In this document: piece by piece, positions 1 through 5,048 of the stretch
Numbering within the stretch: the stretch's first letter is position 1
Layout: every line of letters begins with the position of its first letter
Assembly (NCBI GenBank): GCA_021157745.1
Contig: JAGGWA010000139.1
Coordinates: 1-5,048, forward strand
DNA: 5,048 nucleotides
Origin: Thermoplasmata archaeon
GTDB taxonomy: Archaea; Thermoplasmatota; E2; UBA202; JdFR-43
Direction: 5' to 3'
The notes under the pieces: model-generated
What the model was told of the DNA's origin: nothing
What the model saw: only the letters and a program-made list of their open reading frames with translations
Databases searched by the model: none
Program-made: the position numbers and the translations under genes

Positions 1-1129
1 AGCAATAACTTTGGCCTGCTGCTAAAGTTCCAATATATTTAGATATTCCAAGTTTGCTATCATTTGCCCATATGTTGTATAGCACATCGCTTCCAGTATT
101 GTTCACATATATTGTATAGTTAACAATGCTTCCAGCATGAGCTTTTGTTACATTTGCTTTCTTTTCTATGTTCAATCCTGCTTTTATAACATGAATGCTT
201 GCTGAATCGCTTGCTTTAACTTGCATGCCAAGCTCGTCTTTTGCAGAAACATTTGCAACATTTGTGAAATCATTGTCATAGCTGCTATGCCAGTATATTG
301 TTTTACTTTCTCCTATTGCCAATGATGAAATGAATTTGCTTATTCCACTATCATTGATCCATATGTTGTAAAGCATGCAGTCTCCTGTGTTTTTAACAAC
401 AATCTTCCAGTATGCAATGTCATTTTCATGAATTGTTATGCTTTTTTGCCATGATGAATTATCGTTACTTACTTCCTTTTGAATGGTTATGCCTGGATTT
501 ATTACATTTACATGCGCTGTGTCTTTTGCGTAAACTGTTTTTCCTATTTCGTCTTGAGCTGAAACATTTACTTTATTTGAGGTATCCTTGTCTATTGTAG
601 TTACATTCGTGTATATCCATGTTTCCCCCGGTTCAAATATTCCATCGCCATCATCTCCTCCAACATATGAAAATGACAAGCTTTGATTATCAATTATTAC
701 TATGGGTGTTAAATTGACATCGCCAGTATTTGTTACATTTACCCAATATGTTACGGTTTCACCAGAATGAATAACGCTTTTATTTACTTCCTTTGTTACT
801 GCCATGCTTGGATTTATTACGACAATGCTTGCATTATCACTTGCGCGCACCTTTCTATGATGATAGCTTCCTTCAACAGTAGCGGTATTGTTGGTATCCT
901 GAGATGCTGTCGTTGTATAATAAAATGATTTTGCTTCTCCAACCAATAAACTAAATGGACCAAAGCTATTACCATTCGTATCATTTACATATACATTGTT
1001 CAAATCAATGTCCCCATTGTTTATTACAGTAATGTTCCAGTAAACTGTGTCCCCAGAATGAAATGCAAGCTCGTCCATCCATGTTGAATTGTCATTGCTT
1101 ACATACTTTTCAATGCCAACATTAGCCTG
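1..1129 (-). repeat. Tandem 105-residue DUF11-type repeats, 3 full and 1 cut copy
   Basis: Units begin at residues 725, 830, 935 and 1040, exactly 105 codons (315 bp) apart, at bases 1129-815, 814-500, 499-185 and 184-1. Each has the register x-x-(G/A)-I-x-K-(K/E), then (T/I)-V-x-Y-W-type strands, N-N-G-D or N-T-G-D, a Gly-Glu/Gln turn, and an exit strand (A-S-I-V-V-I-N, A-H-V-N-V-I-N, A-S-I-H-V-I-K). Units 1 and 3 share SNDNS-W near the start. Unit 2 instead carries GGDDGDGIFEPGETW (881-895), an acidic calcium-loop-like insertion seen in other DUF11-like proteins. Such arrays form extended stalks. The array continues past the left edge. Confidence 0.85.
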
Positions 1130-3301
1130 CTTACATATTACATTTATCTCCGCATAATCGCTATCACATAACGTCTCATTTGTTTTTTCACAATATGCAG
1201 TCACATTTGCCACATTCACATCTTCTATCCAAATCCTTGCCACAGAGAAATCACTGTATGATTTGTATTCCTCATTTCCAATATAAAAGATAATTTTATC
1301 CACAATAATACCTGAAATATTCTGTATGAGTGTGCCGTTTCCTCCTTCCTCTATGCCCTCAAAATGAGATTGCCCAACCTCGGTTCTATCCATATAAAAT
1401 TTTGCGTCGCCTGCCTCCGCCTCCCCATTGCATCCTTCTTCCGAAAACAGGGAGCGAACCTCAAACCCGCACAGTTTGTGTGGAATATCAAAAGAAATTA
1501 ACATTTTTTCTATGCCTTCTGTTCTATCGACTTCATCATCTTCGCTTCCATCCAATATTCCAAGCCCTCTCGTTCCACGATGTGTTAATGTACGATTCTC
1601 GTTGCAATGATCGCAACCATCATTGTCATAGCAGCCATCGCAACCACAGCAATCGCCCCAACCGCAGGGACATGAATTTGTCTCGTTATCAACATAAGCA
1701 TACACATTGCCGTGATGATTCAATAAGCTCCACTGGTTTACTCCAAGATCCACCATATTATCGCCAGTTGACCAGCTCGAAGTGTTCCCATCCACTCCAG
1801 TGAAATTATCCTCAATAAGGAAACTTATGAGGTTGCATGAAGGGCATCCAATTACTTTCGCATCAAATTCAATGTGGCTAACGCTTGAAGGCAGCAGTGA
1901 ATCAATGAACCAAGTAAGGTTGTTTCCCCATGTATTTGGCTCCGTTGCCACGCCATTCAACGTTGCATTACCTACATAATGGAGCCATGATGGCAGATAA
2001 TCAGTAATATTTATGTTACTTAAGTTCTCATTCCCATCGTTGCGCACACTTATATTGAACCTCACAATCTCTCCGAGATATGCATCCGTTGATTTTTCCC
2101 ATTCATTTGTGCTTTCATTCCAAACTTTCTTTTCGATTTCTACACTTGGATGACTGCAAATGACCCTTACATTCCAGCTTGATTCGTCATAAACATCTGG
2201 ATAGTAACGATGATAACAGCAGTCATAGTCAATTCTTGGATGACCTATAGCTGTAGCAGTATTGTTTAGCCACCCACAATAATCAGCAGGAATTTCATAA
2301 GACTTGTTAAATTCATACACCTCGCCAGGCCAAACAACATGCTCCCATATTTCATGATCACCATACGGATTCAACAACTCATCATAAACATGGGCGCCGC
2401 CATGCAGCACGACATCGCCGCAATTTTCTACAACAAAATGATATGTTATTTGCTGCCCTGGCACGGCATGCGTGGGTCCTGTTTTTTGCAAGCTTATACA
2501 CGTATGGAAAAAGCCGAAATCAGTATGCTTTTCGCATTCTCCACATCCAATATATACCCATGTTTGATGATCGTCATTTCCATCGCTTGAATACCAGTTC
2601 TTCAGTAAACCATCAAAATTTGAATCGGCGATTTTAACCCTATACCAGCCATAGGATGAGACTGCAAAACTATAATTTCCATTCTCATCTGTGGTTGCAG
2701 TATGTAGAAGATTGCCGCTTACATCATATAACTCTAACACTACGCCTTCTATGCCTTCTTCATTGTCATCTTTAATTCCATCAACCTGATGATTCATATC
2801 ATGGAATTCATCATGCCATACTCTTCCTTTAATGTAGCAGGGACAGACTGGCCCTGTTACATATCCATAATCAACGCGGCATCCCGCCTTTATCGCCACT
2901 TCCACATCTCCTTCCGGATAATCTCCTTTTAGCTCAAACCATATCGTTCTTTGTTCATTATCTTCGTAACCATCATCAAATTTGATGCCAGCCAATCCTG
3001 TGGTAGGATCAGGATGAGACATAGACATGTATTCATAGTACTCGGATGCATTCACAATGTCATTCTCGTCTATGCATCCTCCCAGTTCCATTACCCAGTG
3101 ACTTATCGAAGGATGGCTTCCAGATTTAACCAGATAAGTCCATCTGGAAACATTCCTTATTTCATCGTAAGTATGGCTTATAAAAACAATTTCATGATTT
3201 CCAGTTGGTACAGACGCCACCCTGTTTATGGGCACAATAACAGATAAGCTCAATAAGAGAGTTAAAAAAATAACCCCTGCTTTTTTACTACCGACTTTCA
3301 T
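1..3301 (-). CDS. Giant secreted surface protein with SdrD-B-like and DUF11-type repeats (3' end outside window)
   Basis: The frame stays open from ATG at 3301 to the left edge, giving 1100 residues with no stop. Residues 1-30 form a signal peptide: a Lys-rich start, a hydrophobic core (VIFLTLLLSLSVIV) and a likely cut near VAS. Residues 36-153 resemble the exported-protein domain with motifs SHWV, DPTTGLAGIKFDD and KAG..TGPVC. Residues 156-266 are SdrD-B/Cna-B-like (KGRVWHDE, EEGIEGVVLELYD, TTDENGNYSF, DFGFF). Residues 268-383 and 384-489 plus 695-724 are DUF11-type Ig-like units. From 725 on, units repeat every 105 residues. N-X-S/T sequons and cysteines are abundant, fitting a glycosylated, disulfide-bonded extracellular protein. 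The role is probably structural or adhesive; no catalytic motif is visible. Any C-terminal anchor (TM helix or PGF-CTERM-like signal) would lie off the left edge. The start is preceded by GTGAG four bases upstream. The reading frame and domain style are clear; the exact function is unknown. Confidence 0.93.
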   Translation of the reverse strand, partial: MKVGSKKAGVIFLTLLLSLSVIVPINRVASVPTGNHEIVFISHTYDEIRNVSRWTYLVKSGSHPSISHWVMELGGCIDENDIVNASEYYEYMSMSHPDPTTGLAGIKFDDGYEDNEQRTIWFELKGDYPEGDVEVAIKAGCRVDYGYVTGPVCPCYIKGRVWHDEFHDMNHQVDGIKDDNEEGIEGVVLELYDVSGNLLHTATTDENGNYSFAVSSYGWYRVKIADSNFDGLLKNWYSSDGNDDHQTWVYIGCGECEKHTDFGFFHTCISLQKTGPTHAVPGQQITYHFVVENCGDVVLHGGAHVYDELLNPYGDHEIWEHVVWPGEVYEFNKSYEIPADYCGWLNNTATAIGHPRIDYDCCYHRYYPDVYDESSWNVRVICSHPSVEIEKKVWNESTNEWEKSTDAYLGEIVRFNISVRNDGNENLSNINITDYLPSWLHYVGNATLNGVATEPNTWGNNLTWFIDSLLPSSVSHIEFDAKVIGCPSCNLISFLIEDNFTGVDGNTSSWSTGDNMVDLGVNQWSLLNHHGNVYAYVDNETNSCPCGWGDCCGCDGCYDNDGCDHCNENRTLTHRGTRGLGILDGSEDDEVDRTEGIEKMLISFDIPHKLCGFEVRSLFSEEGCNGEAEAGDAKFYMDRTEVGQSHFEGIEEGGNGTLIQNISGIIVDKIIFYIGNEEYKSYSDFSVARIWIEDVNVANVTAYCEKTNETLCDSDYAEINVICKQANVGIEKYVSNDNSTWMDELAFHSGDTVYWNITVINNGDIDLNNVYVNDTNGNSFGPFSLLVGEAKSFYYTTTASQDTNNTATVEGSYHHRKVRASDNASIVVINPSMAVTKEVNKSVIHSGETVTYWVNVTNTGDVNLTPIVIIDNQSLSFSYVGGDDGDGIFEPGETWIYTNVTTIDKDTSNKVNVSAQDEIGKTVYAKDTAHVNVINPGITIQKEVSNDNSSWQKSITIHENDIAYWKIVVKNTGDCMLYNIWINDSGISKFISSLAIGESKTIYWHSSYDNDFTNVANVSAKDELGMQVKASDSASIHVIKAGLNIEKKANVTKAHAGSIVNYTIYVNNTGSDVLYNIWANDSKLGISKYIGTLAAGQSYC
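1202..1834 (-). other. Beta-rich domain inserted inside the second DUF11-type repeat (residues ~490-700)
   Basis: The DUF11 unit that begins at residue 384 (VEIEKKVW, then VRFNISVRNDGNENLSNI, then DYLPSWLHYV) runs to about CPSC (486-489). Its closing strands (VANVTAYCE ... DYAEINVICK) appear only at 697-724. The intervening ~210 residues contain a Cys-rich segment and then RGLGILDG (578-585), DDEVDRTEGIEK (588-599), LISFDIP (601-607) and DFSVARIWIE (684-693). The GLG...DDE+D..E....F layout resembles beta-sandwich domains of PEP-CTERM/choice-of-anchor type exported proteins. That similarity is a recollection of motif style; the domain assignment is tentative. Confidence 0.5.
1604..1672 (-). 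other. Cysteine cluster in surface protein (residues 544-566)
   Basis: Eight cysteines fall within 23 residues: positions 544, 546, 551, 552, 554, 557, 563 and 566, with glycine, aspartate and one His (565) between them. This is much denser than elsewhere in the protein. In an exported protein it could be a disulfide knot or a metal-binding loop. The spacing is not that of a ferredoxin or rubredoxin. Confidence 0.8.
2504..2836 (-). other. SdrD-B/Cna-B-like domain (residues ~156-266)
   Basis: The pattern is that of SdrD-B-like folds: G-x-V-W-x-D at 159-163, an acidic loop D-G-I-K-D-D-N-E-E-G-I-E-G (174-186) where family members bind calcium, V-x-L-E-L-Y-D (187-193), T-T-D-E-N-G-N-Y-S-F (203-212) and a closing D-F-G-F-F (261-265). 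These domains act as rigid spacers in surface adhesins. A paired Cys motif CGEC (253-256) near the end is unusual for the fold. Calcium binding is inferred from the acidic loop. Confidence 0.75.
2843..3196 (-). other. N-terminal beta domain of the surface protein (residues ~36-153)
   Basis: After the signal peptide the protein reads SHWVMELGGC (67-76), then HPDPTTGLAGIKFDD (96-110), a Thr-Ile-Trp-Phe-Glu-Leu strand (119-124) and AIKAG....VTGPVC (136-153). From memory, this order of motifs recurs in bacterial and archaeal exported proteins directly before SdrD-B/Cna-B or DUF11 domains. Cysteines at 76, 141, 153 and 155 could form disulfides. The boundary is approximate and I cannot give a family accession. 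Confidence 0.55.
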
Positions 3302-3304
3302 TTT

Positions 3305-3309
3305 CTCAC
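3305..3309 (-). promoter_or_regulatory. Shine-Dalgarno-like GTGAG of the surface-protein gene
   Basis: On the minus strand the sequence is GTGAGAAAATG. GTGA matches the anti-SD complement GGTGA and lies 5-8 bases before the ATG. It supports this start over other in-frame candidates, which lie beyond the signal peptide. Confidence 0.5.
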
Positions 3310-3327
3310 GATTGAAAAAAGCGAAAT

Positions 3328-3339
3328 CTATTTAAATAG
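3328..3339 (-). promoter_or_regulatory. TATA box of the surface-protein gene
   Basis: CTATTTAAATAG is a perfect 12-bp palindrome containing the archaeal TATA-like core TTTAAATA. Its centre is about 32 bases upstream of the ATG at 3301, so transcription would start about 5-8 bases before the codon and give a nearly leaderless mRNA. An alternative TATA-like element (CAATTATT, 3350-3357) would give a leader of about 25 bases that includes the GTGAG motif. Confidence 0.55.
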
Positions 3340-3395
3340 TTGTTGGCTCAATAATTGATGAATAATTGCAAAATGATAGCAAATTGATGTTTTAA

Positions 3396-3581
3396 TACAG
3401 ACAAACCATAAATAGAGCAACGTTATCAATCAAAAAGCATCGTCAACCAAAAAGGTGTCCTTTCTGTGGAAAGAAAATGCATTATTACATTAGAAATGAT
3501 CTCGTATACAGGGCTTTCAATAATTGCAGAAAAGAGCAAATTGTGCCAGTTATATCAGAAATAGAAACTGGCCATTTATAA
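3396..3581 (+). pseudogene. Possible remnant or start-less ORF with CPFCGKKM zinc-ribbon motif
   Basis: A plus-strand frame is open from after TAA at 3393 to TAA at 3579-3581. It encodes a basic stretch (KKHRQPKR), then CPFCGKKMHYYIRNDL and a further NNCRKEQ. CPxCG is half of a zinc ribbon and the second half is only a single Cys. There is no ATG, GTG or TTG upstream of the motif in frame, except an ATG at 3387 followed one codon later by the TAA. It converges on the peptidase gene and overlaps its last codons. It could be a decayed zinc-ribbon or transposase fragment, or chance. I do not recognise it. Confidence 0.2.
3545..3572 (-). terminator. Possible 3' hairpin after the peptidase gene
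   Basis: GCCAGTT (3545-3551) and AACTGGC (3566-3572) are perfect 7-bp inverted arms around a 14-base loop. The hairpin starts 3 bases past the peptidase stop codon on its transcript and is followed by T-rich sequence (GCTCTTTTC). Archaeal termination depends mainly on T-tracts, so this may be an end-protecting hairpin or chance. Confidence 0.35.
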
Positions 3582-4772
3582 TATCTCATCCCAGTGGGTG
3601 GCAATGGAAAAACTTAAAGATGAATATTTGTTCGAATGATACTCTGGCAATGGGCAATAAATTTCTATTCCATGCAAATTCCCAAATTTGGAAATTATTG
3701 TTTCATTTATGGCCTCCATGATATCTTTTTCCCCAAAAAATTTTGCAAATTCATATAAATCAACGAATTTTGAATCGATGGCAGTCACATTTCTTGCTAT
3801 TTCAACCATGCTTTTGTTCAAAGAAGCAGAGAAATTATTGATGGCTTCCACAAGCTCATCCAGTTTGCTTAAATTCCATGCAGCAAAGTTTGTGGATGTG
3901 TGGATATAATATTTTCCGTATTCTCTAACTATCAATTTTGCCATACTCTCGCAATCCATGGATGCGTTGAATTCTTCAAAGATTTTTTCATAAGGCAAGC
4001 CGCTTGCAAGCATTGCTCCCTCAGGGGCAATAAAATAGCTGACTTTGTCTTTCAATGCATACGCCACCTCCATGCTTCCCATGTAACATGCAGAAAAGGA
4101 GATTATATCTATTCCGCCTATCGAATTTTTCAGCTCTTTCAATGTAAGGTAGTCCTTATTCGTTTTATCGAAAGCGACCCCCATCCATCCATTTCCATGA
4201 CCCCATATCTCAAGCATGTAATGGCGGGCGGAATAATTTTTCTTTGCAATGGATATGAATTCTTTCAGGGTGGCGCCGCTGCCCATGTTGGCCTCGCTCC
4301 TATTAATTCTTTCAATTTTGTCGTTTGTTATAGCATAGAGACATGAATCATTGTATTTGTTGCCATCATATAAGATAACGATAGCCATGCCTGCTTTCCT
4401 TATATTCAAAATTTCATTGAGCTTTTTGTTTGCATAATTCCATAGATTGTTGTCGCCATCCAGATAAATCATGAATGTCCAGTTGAATGTGAAATTTTGC
4501 TTTTCATGCTGCTCACCATCGCCCATTGTATTTTTTTCTTCATAATTTTCATTGGTTGCCATTTTCAAAATCTTCTTTTGATATTGCTGCCTCACTTTCT
4601 GATAAGCTCTTTCTTTTATGATCTCAAGCAATCTTTGATAAAAACGAGGGAACATCGATTTCGATACTTTCAATTTATGAGTGGCTGCATGATCATTTGC
4701 ATTTGCTTCCACCAAATAACTCAATGAGGCAAGGAGAAGAATCGTCGCCGATAAAACGACCATCGCTTTCAT
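3576..4772 (-). CDS. Secreted clostripain-family (peptidase C11) cysteine protease
   Basis: This is a caspase-fold (clan CD) endopeptidase of 398 residues. Residues 1-25 are a signal peptide (MKAMVVLSATILLLASLSY, cut after VEANA). Residues ~33-70 form a Lys/Arg-rich helical propeptide-like segment. The C11 core starts with FTFNWTFMIYLDGDNNLW (94-111). The catalytic His is H192 in IWGHGNGWMGV, and the catalytic Cys is C229 in ISFSACYMGSMEVAYAL. In clostripain and PmC11 the residue two before the Cys is an Asp that binds the P1 Arg/Lys; here it is Ser227, so specificity is probably different. There is no C-terminal anchor or TM helix, so the enzyme is likely released or held non-covalently. ATG at 4772 is preferred because GTGAG lies 5 bases upstream, as in the neighbouring gene. 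An in-frame GTG at 4781 would add three residues (401 aa). The family call is strong; the substrate is unknown. Likely roles are degradation of external protein or maturation of surface proteins. Confidence 0.93.
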   Translation of the reverse strand: MKAMVVLSATILLLASLSYLVEANANDHAATHKLKVSKSMFPRFYQRLLEIIKERAYQKVRQQYQKKILKMATNENYEEKNTMGDGEQHEKQNFTFNWTFMIYLDGDNNLWNYANKKLNEILNIRKAGMAIVILYDGNKYNDSCLYAITNDKIERINRSEANMGSGATLKEFISIAKKNYSARHYMLEIWGHGNGWMGVAFDKTNKDYLTLKELKNSIGGIDIISFSACYMGSMEVAYALKDKVSYFIAPEGAMLASGLPYEKIFEEFNASMDCESMAKLIVREYGKYYIHTSTNFAAWNLSKLDELVEAINNFSASLNKSMVEIARNVTAIDSKFVDLYEFAKFFGEKDIMEAINETIISKFGNLHGIEIYCPLPEYHSNKYSSLSFSIATHWDEIL

Positions 4773-4776
4773 ATTG

Positions 4777-4781
4777 CTCAC
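4777..4781 (-). promoter_or_regulatory. Shine-Dalgarno-like GTGAG deciding the peptidase start
   Basis: On the minus strand GTGAGCAATATG places GTGA five bases before the ATG at 4772. The same GTGAG motif precedes the surface-protein ATG. This makes it more likely that the GTG at 4781 is part of the ribosome-binding site rather than the start codon. Confidence 0.5.
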
Positions 4782-4788
4782 ATTTTGC

Positions 4789-4801
4789 TAACAATTTGTT
4801 A
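4789..4801. promoter_or_regulatory. Inverted repeat TAACAA-T-TTGTTA at the peptidase transcription start
   Basis: Two perfect 6-bp arms flank a single T. The site lies between the TATA box and the peptidase start, where a bound repressor would block initiation. It is a candidate operator; AT-rich sequence makes chance palindromes fairly likely. Confidence 0.3.
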
Positions 4802-4812
4802 ATAAAATGCTA

Positions 4813-4820
4813 TTATATAA
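4813..4820. promoter_or_regulatory. Palindromic TATA box between divergent genes
   Basis: TTATATAA is identical on both strands. For the minus-strand peptidase it is preceded by the purine-rich, BRE-like AAAGTAAAAC and predicts transcription from about 4790, with an 18-base leader to the ATG at 4772. For the plus-strand NifX-like gene it would start transcription near 4842. An AT-rich element at about 4836-4843 could instead give that gene a leaderless mRNA. Confidence 0.6.
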
Positions 4821-4865
4821 GTTTTACTTTGCAAAAATTATTAAGGAGAGTTTGTATTTCAAATC

Positions 4866-5048
4866 ATGAAAATTGCAATACCAAGCGAAGATGAAAAAGG
4901 ATTGGAAAGCGAGATAAGTATGCATTTTGAAGATGCAAATACTACACATTCATAGAAATAGAAGATGAAGAAATAAAGAATGTAGAAGTTGTGAAGGTGC
5001 CATTTGAAGAACATGGCTATGGCGAGTTGCCAGAATTCGTTAAAAAAC
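4866..5048 (+). pseudogene. NifX/MTH1175-type (dinitrogenase Fe-Mo cofactor family) protein, frameshifted and cut by the window edge
   Basis: The reading frame starts with MKIAIPSEDEKGLESEISMH, the typical opening of small NifX/NafY/MTH1175-like proteins (about 100-125 residues, RNase H-like fold). The family includes proteins that bind iron-molybdenum cofactor or Fe-S clusters; many archaeal members are of unknown role. The original frame hits TAG at 4953. Adding one G next to 4929 restores HFGRCKYYTFIEIEDEEIKN and then VEVVKVPFEEHGYGELPEFV to the edge. HFGR(A/C/S)xYF is the family signature, so a lost G is the simplest explanation, whether a real mutation or a sequencing/assembly error. No well-placed Shine-Dalgarno is visible; AGGAG at 4844-4848 is 17 bases from the ATG. 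The 3' half is outside the window. Confidence 0.8.

Larger units (their letters stand above)
3302..3575. other. Intergenic region between peptidase stop and surface-protein start
   Basis: This 274-base gap holds the surface-protein promoter at its left end and a possible hairpin at its right end. Between them are two direct copies of AATAATTG (3350-3357 and 3361-3368) spaced 11 bases apart, just upstream of the TATA box. That is about one helical turn, as expected for a regulator site, though AT-rich chance repeats are possible. A plus-strand open stretch with a zinc-ribbon-like motif lies in the right half. I see no tRNA-like or other structured RNA. Confidence 0.6.

Noticed and set aside
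1..1129. DNA repeats as a CRISPR array or satellite
   Set aside because: The periodicity is at protein level within one open frame. The 315-bp units are divergent in DNA and lack spacer structure.
1604..1672. Cys cluster as a ferredoxin or rubredoxin site
   Set aside because: The spacing does not match CxxCxxCxxxC or paired CxxC knuckles, and the protein is exported.
1330..1803. 157-codon plus-strand ORF
   Set aside because: It lies antisense to the continuous surface-protein frame and its translation is Pro/His/Leu-rich with no family resemblance. The minus strand carries clear domains there.
3688..4346. Plus-strand ORFs at 3688-3909 and 3900-4346
   Set aside because: Both are shadows of the peptidase gene, whose catalytic motifs on the minus strand fix the true frame.
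4929..4940. Programmed -1 frameshifting in the NifX-like gene
   Set aside because: No X-XXY-YYZ slippery heptamer is present, and slipping directly after TTT gives TGA. A later slip would give HFEDAKYY instead of the conserved HFGR signature.
4953..4955. In-frame TAG in the NifX-like gene read as pyrrolysine
   Set aside because: A second TAG follows at 4959 and the sequence after the first TAG in that frame is not family-like, whereas one added G restores the family signature.

Overview
The window looks like archaeal DNA, most likely from a euryarchaeote or Thermoplasmata-like lineage. The clues are TATA-box promoters (TTATATAA, TATTTAAATA), GTGAG Shine-Dalgarno-like motifs just upstream of both fully visible starts, AT-rich codon use, and secreted proteins dense in N-X-S/T sequons. 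The lineage is an inference from style, not from a marker gene.

Layout: (1) bases 1-3301, minus strand, are one uninterrupted reading frame. It is the first 1100 residues of a very large exported surface protein whose 3' end lies beyond the left edge. After a signal peptide come an N-terminal beta domain, an SdrD-B/Cna-B-like domain, and a chain of DUF11-type Ig-like repeats. The last repeats have an exact 105-residue period. The second repeat is interrupted by an inserted beta-rich domain carrying a cluster of eight cysteines. (2) Bases 3302-3575 are a non-coding gap. It holds the surface-protein promoter, a possible hairpin behind the next gene, and a plus-strand stretch encoding an orphan zinc-ribbon-like motif. 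(3) Bases 3576-4772 (or 4781), minus strand, encode a secreted clostripain-family (C11) cysteine peptidase. Its His and Cys catalytic residues are intact, but the acidic residue two before the Cys is Ser. (4) Bases 4773-4865 are a short divergent promoter region with a palindromic TATA box. (5) From 4866, plus strand, runs the start of a NifX/MTH1175-type (dinitrogenase Fe-Mo cofactor family) protein, broken by an apparent single-G loss at about 4929 and cut by the right edge.

Together, the two minus-strand genes suggest a cell-envelope module: an exported cysteine protease beside a giant adhesin or stalk-like surface protein, each with its own promoter. A functional link is inference from adjacency only. 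The cytoplasmic NifX-like gene is divergent and probably unrelated. No RNA gene, CRISPR array or intact mobile element was seen.
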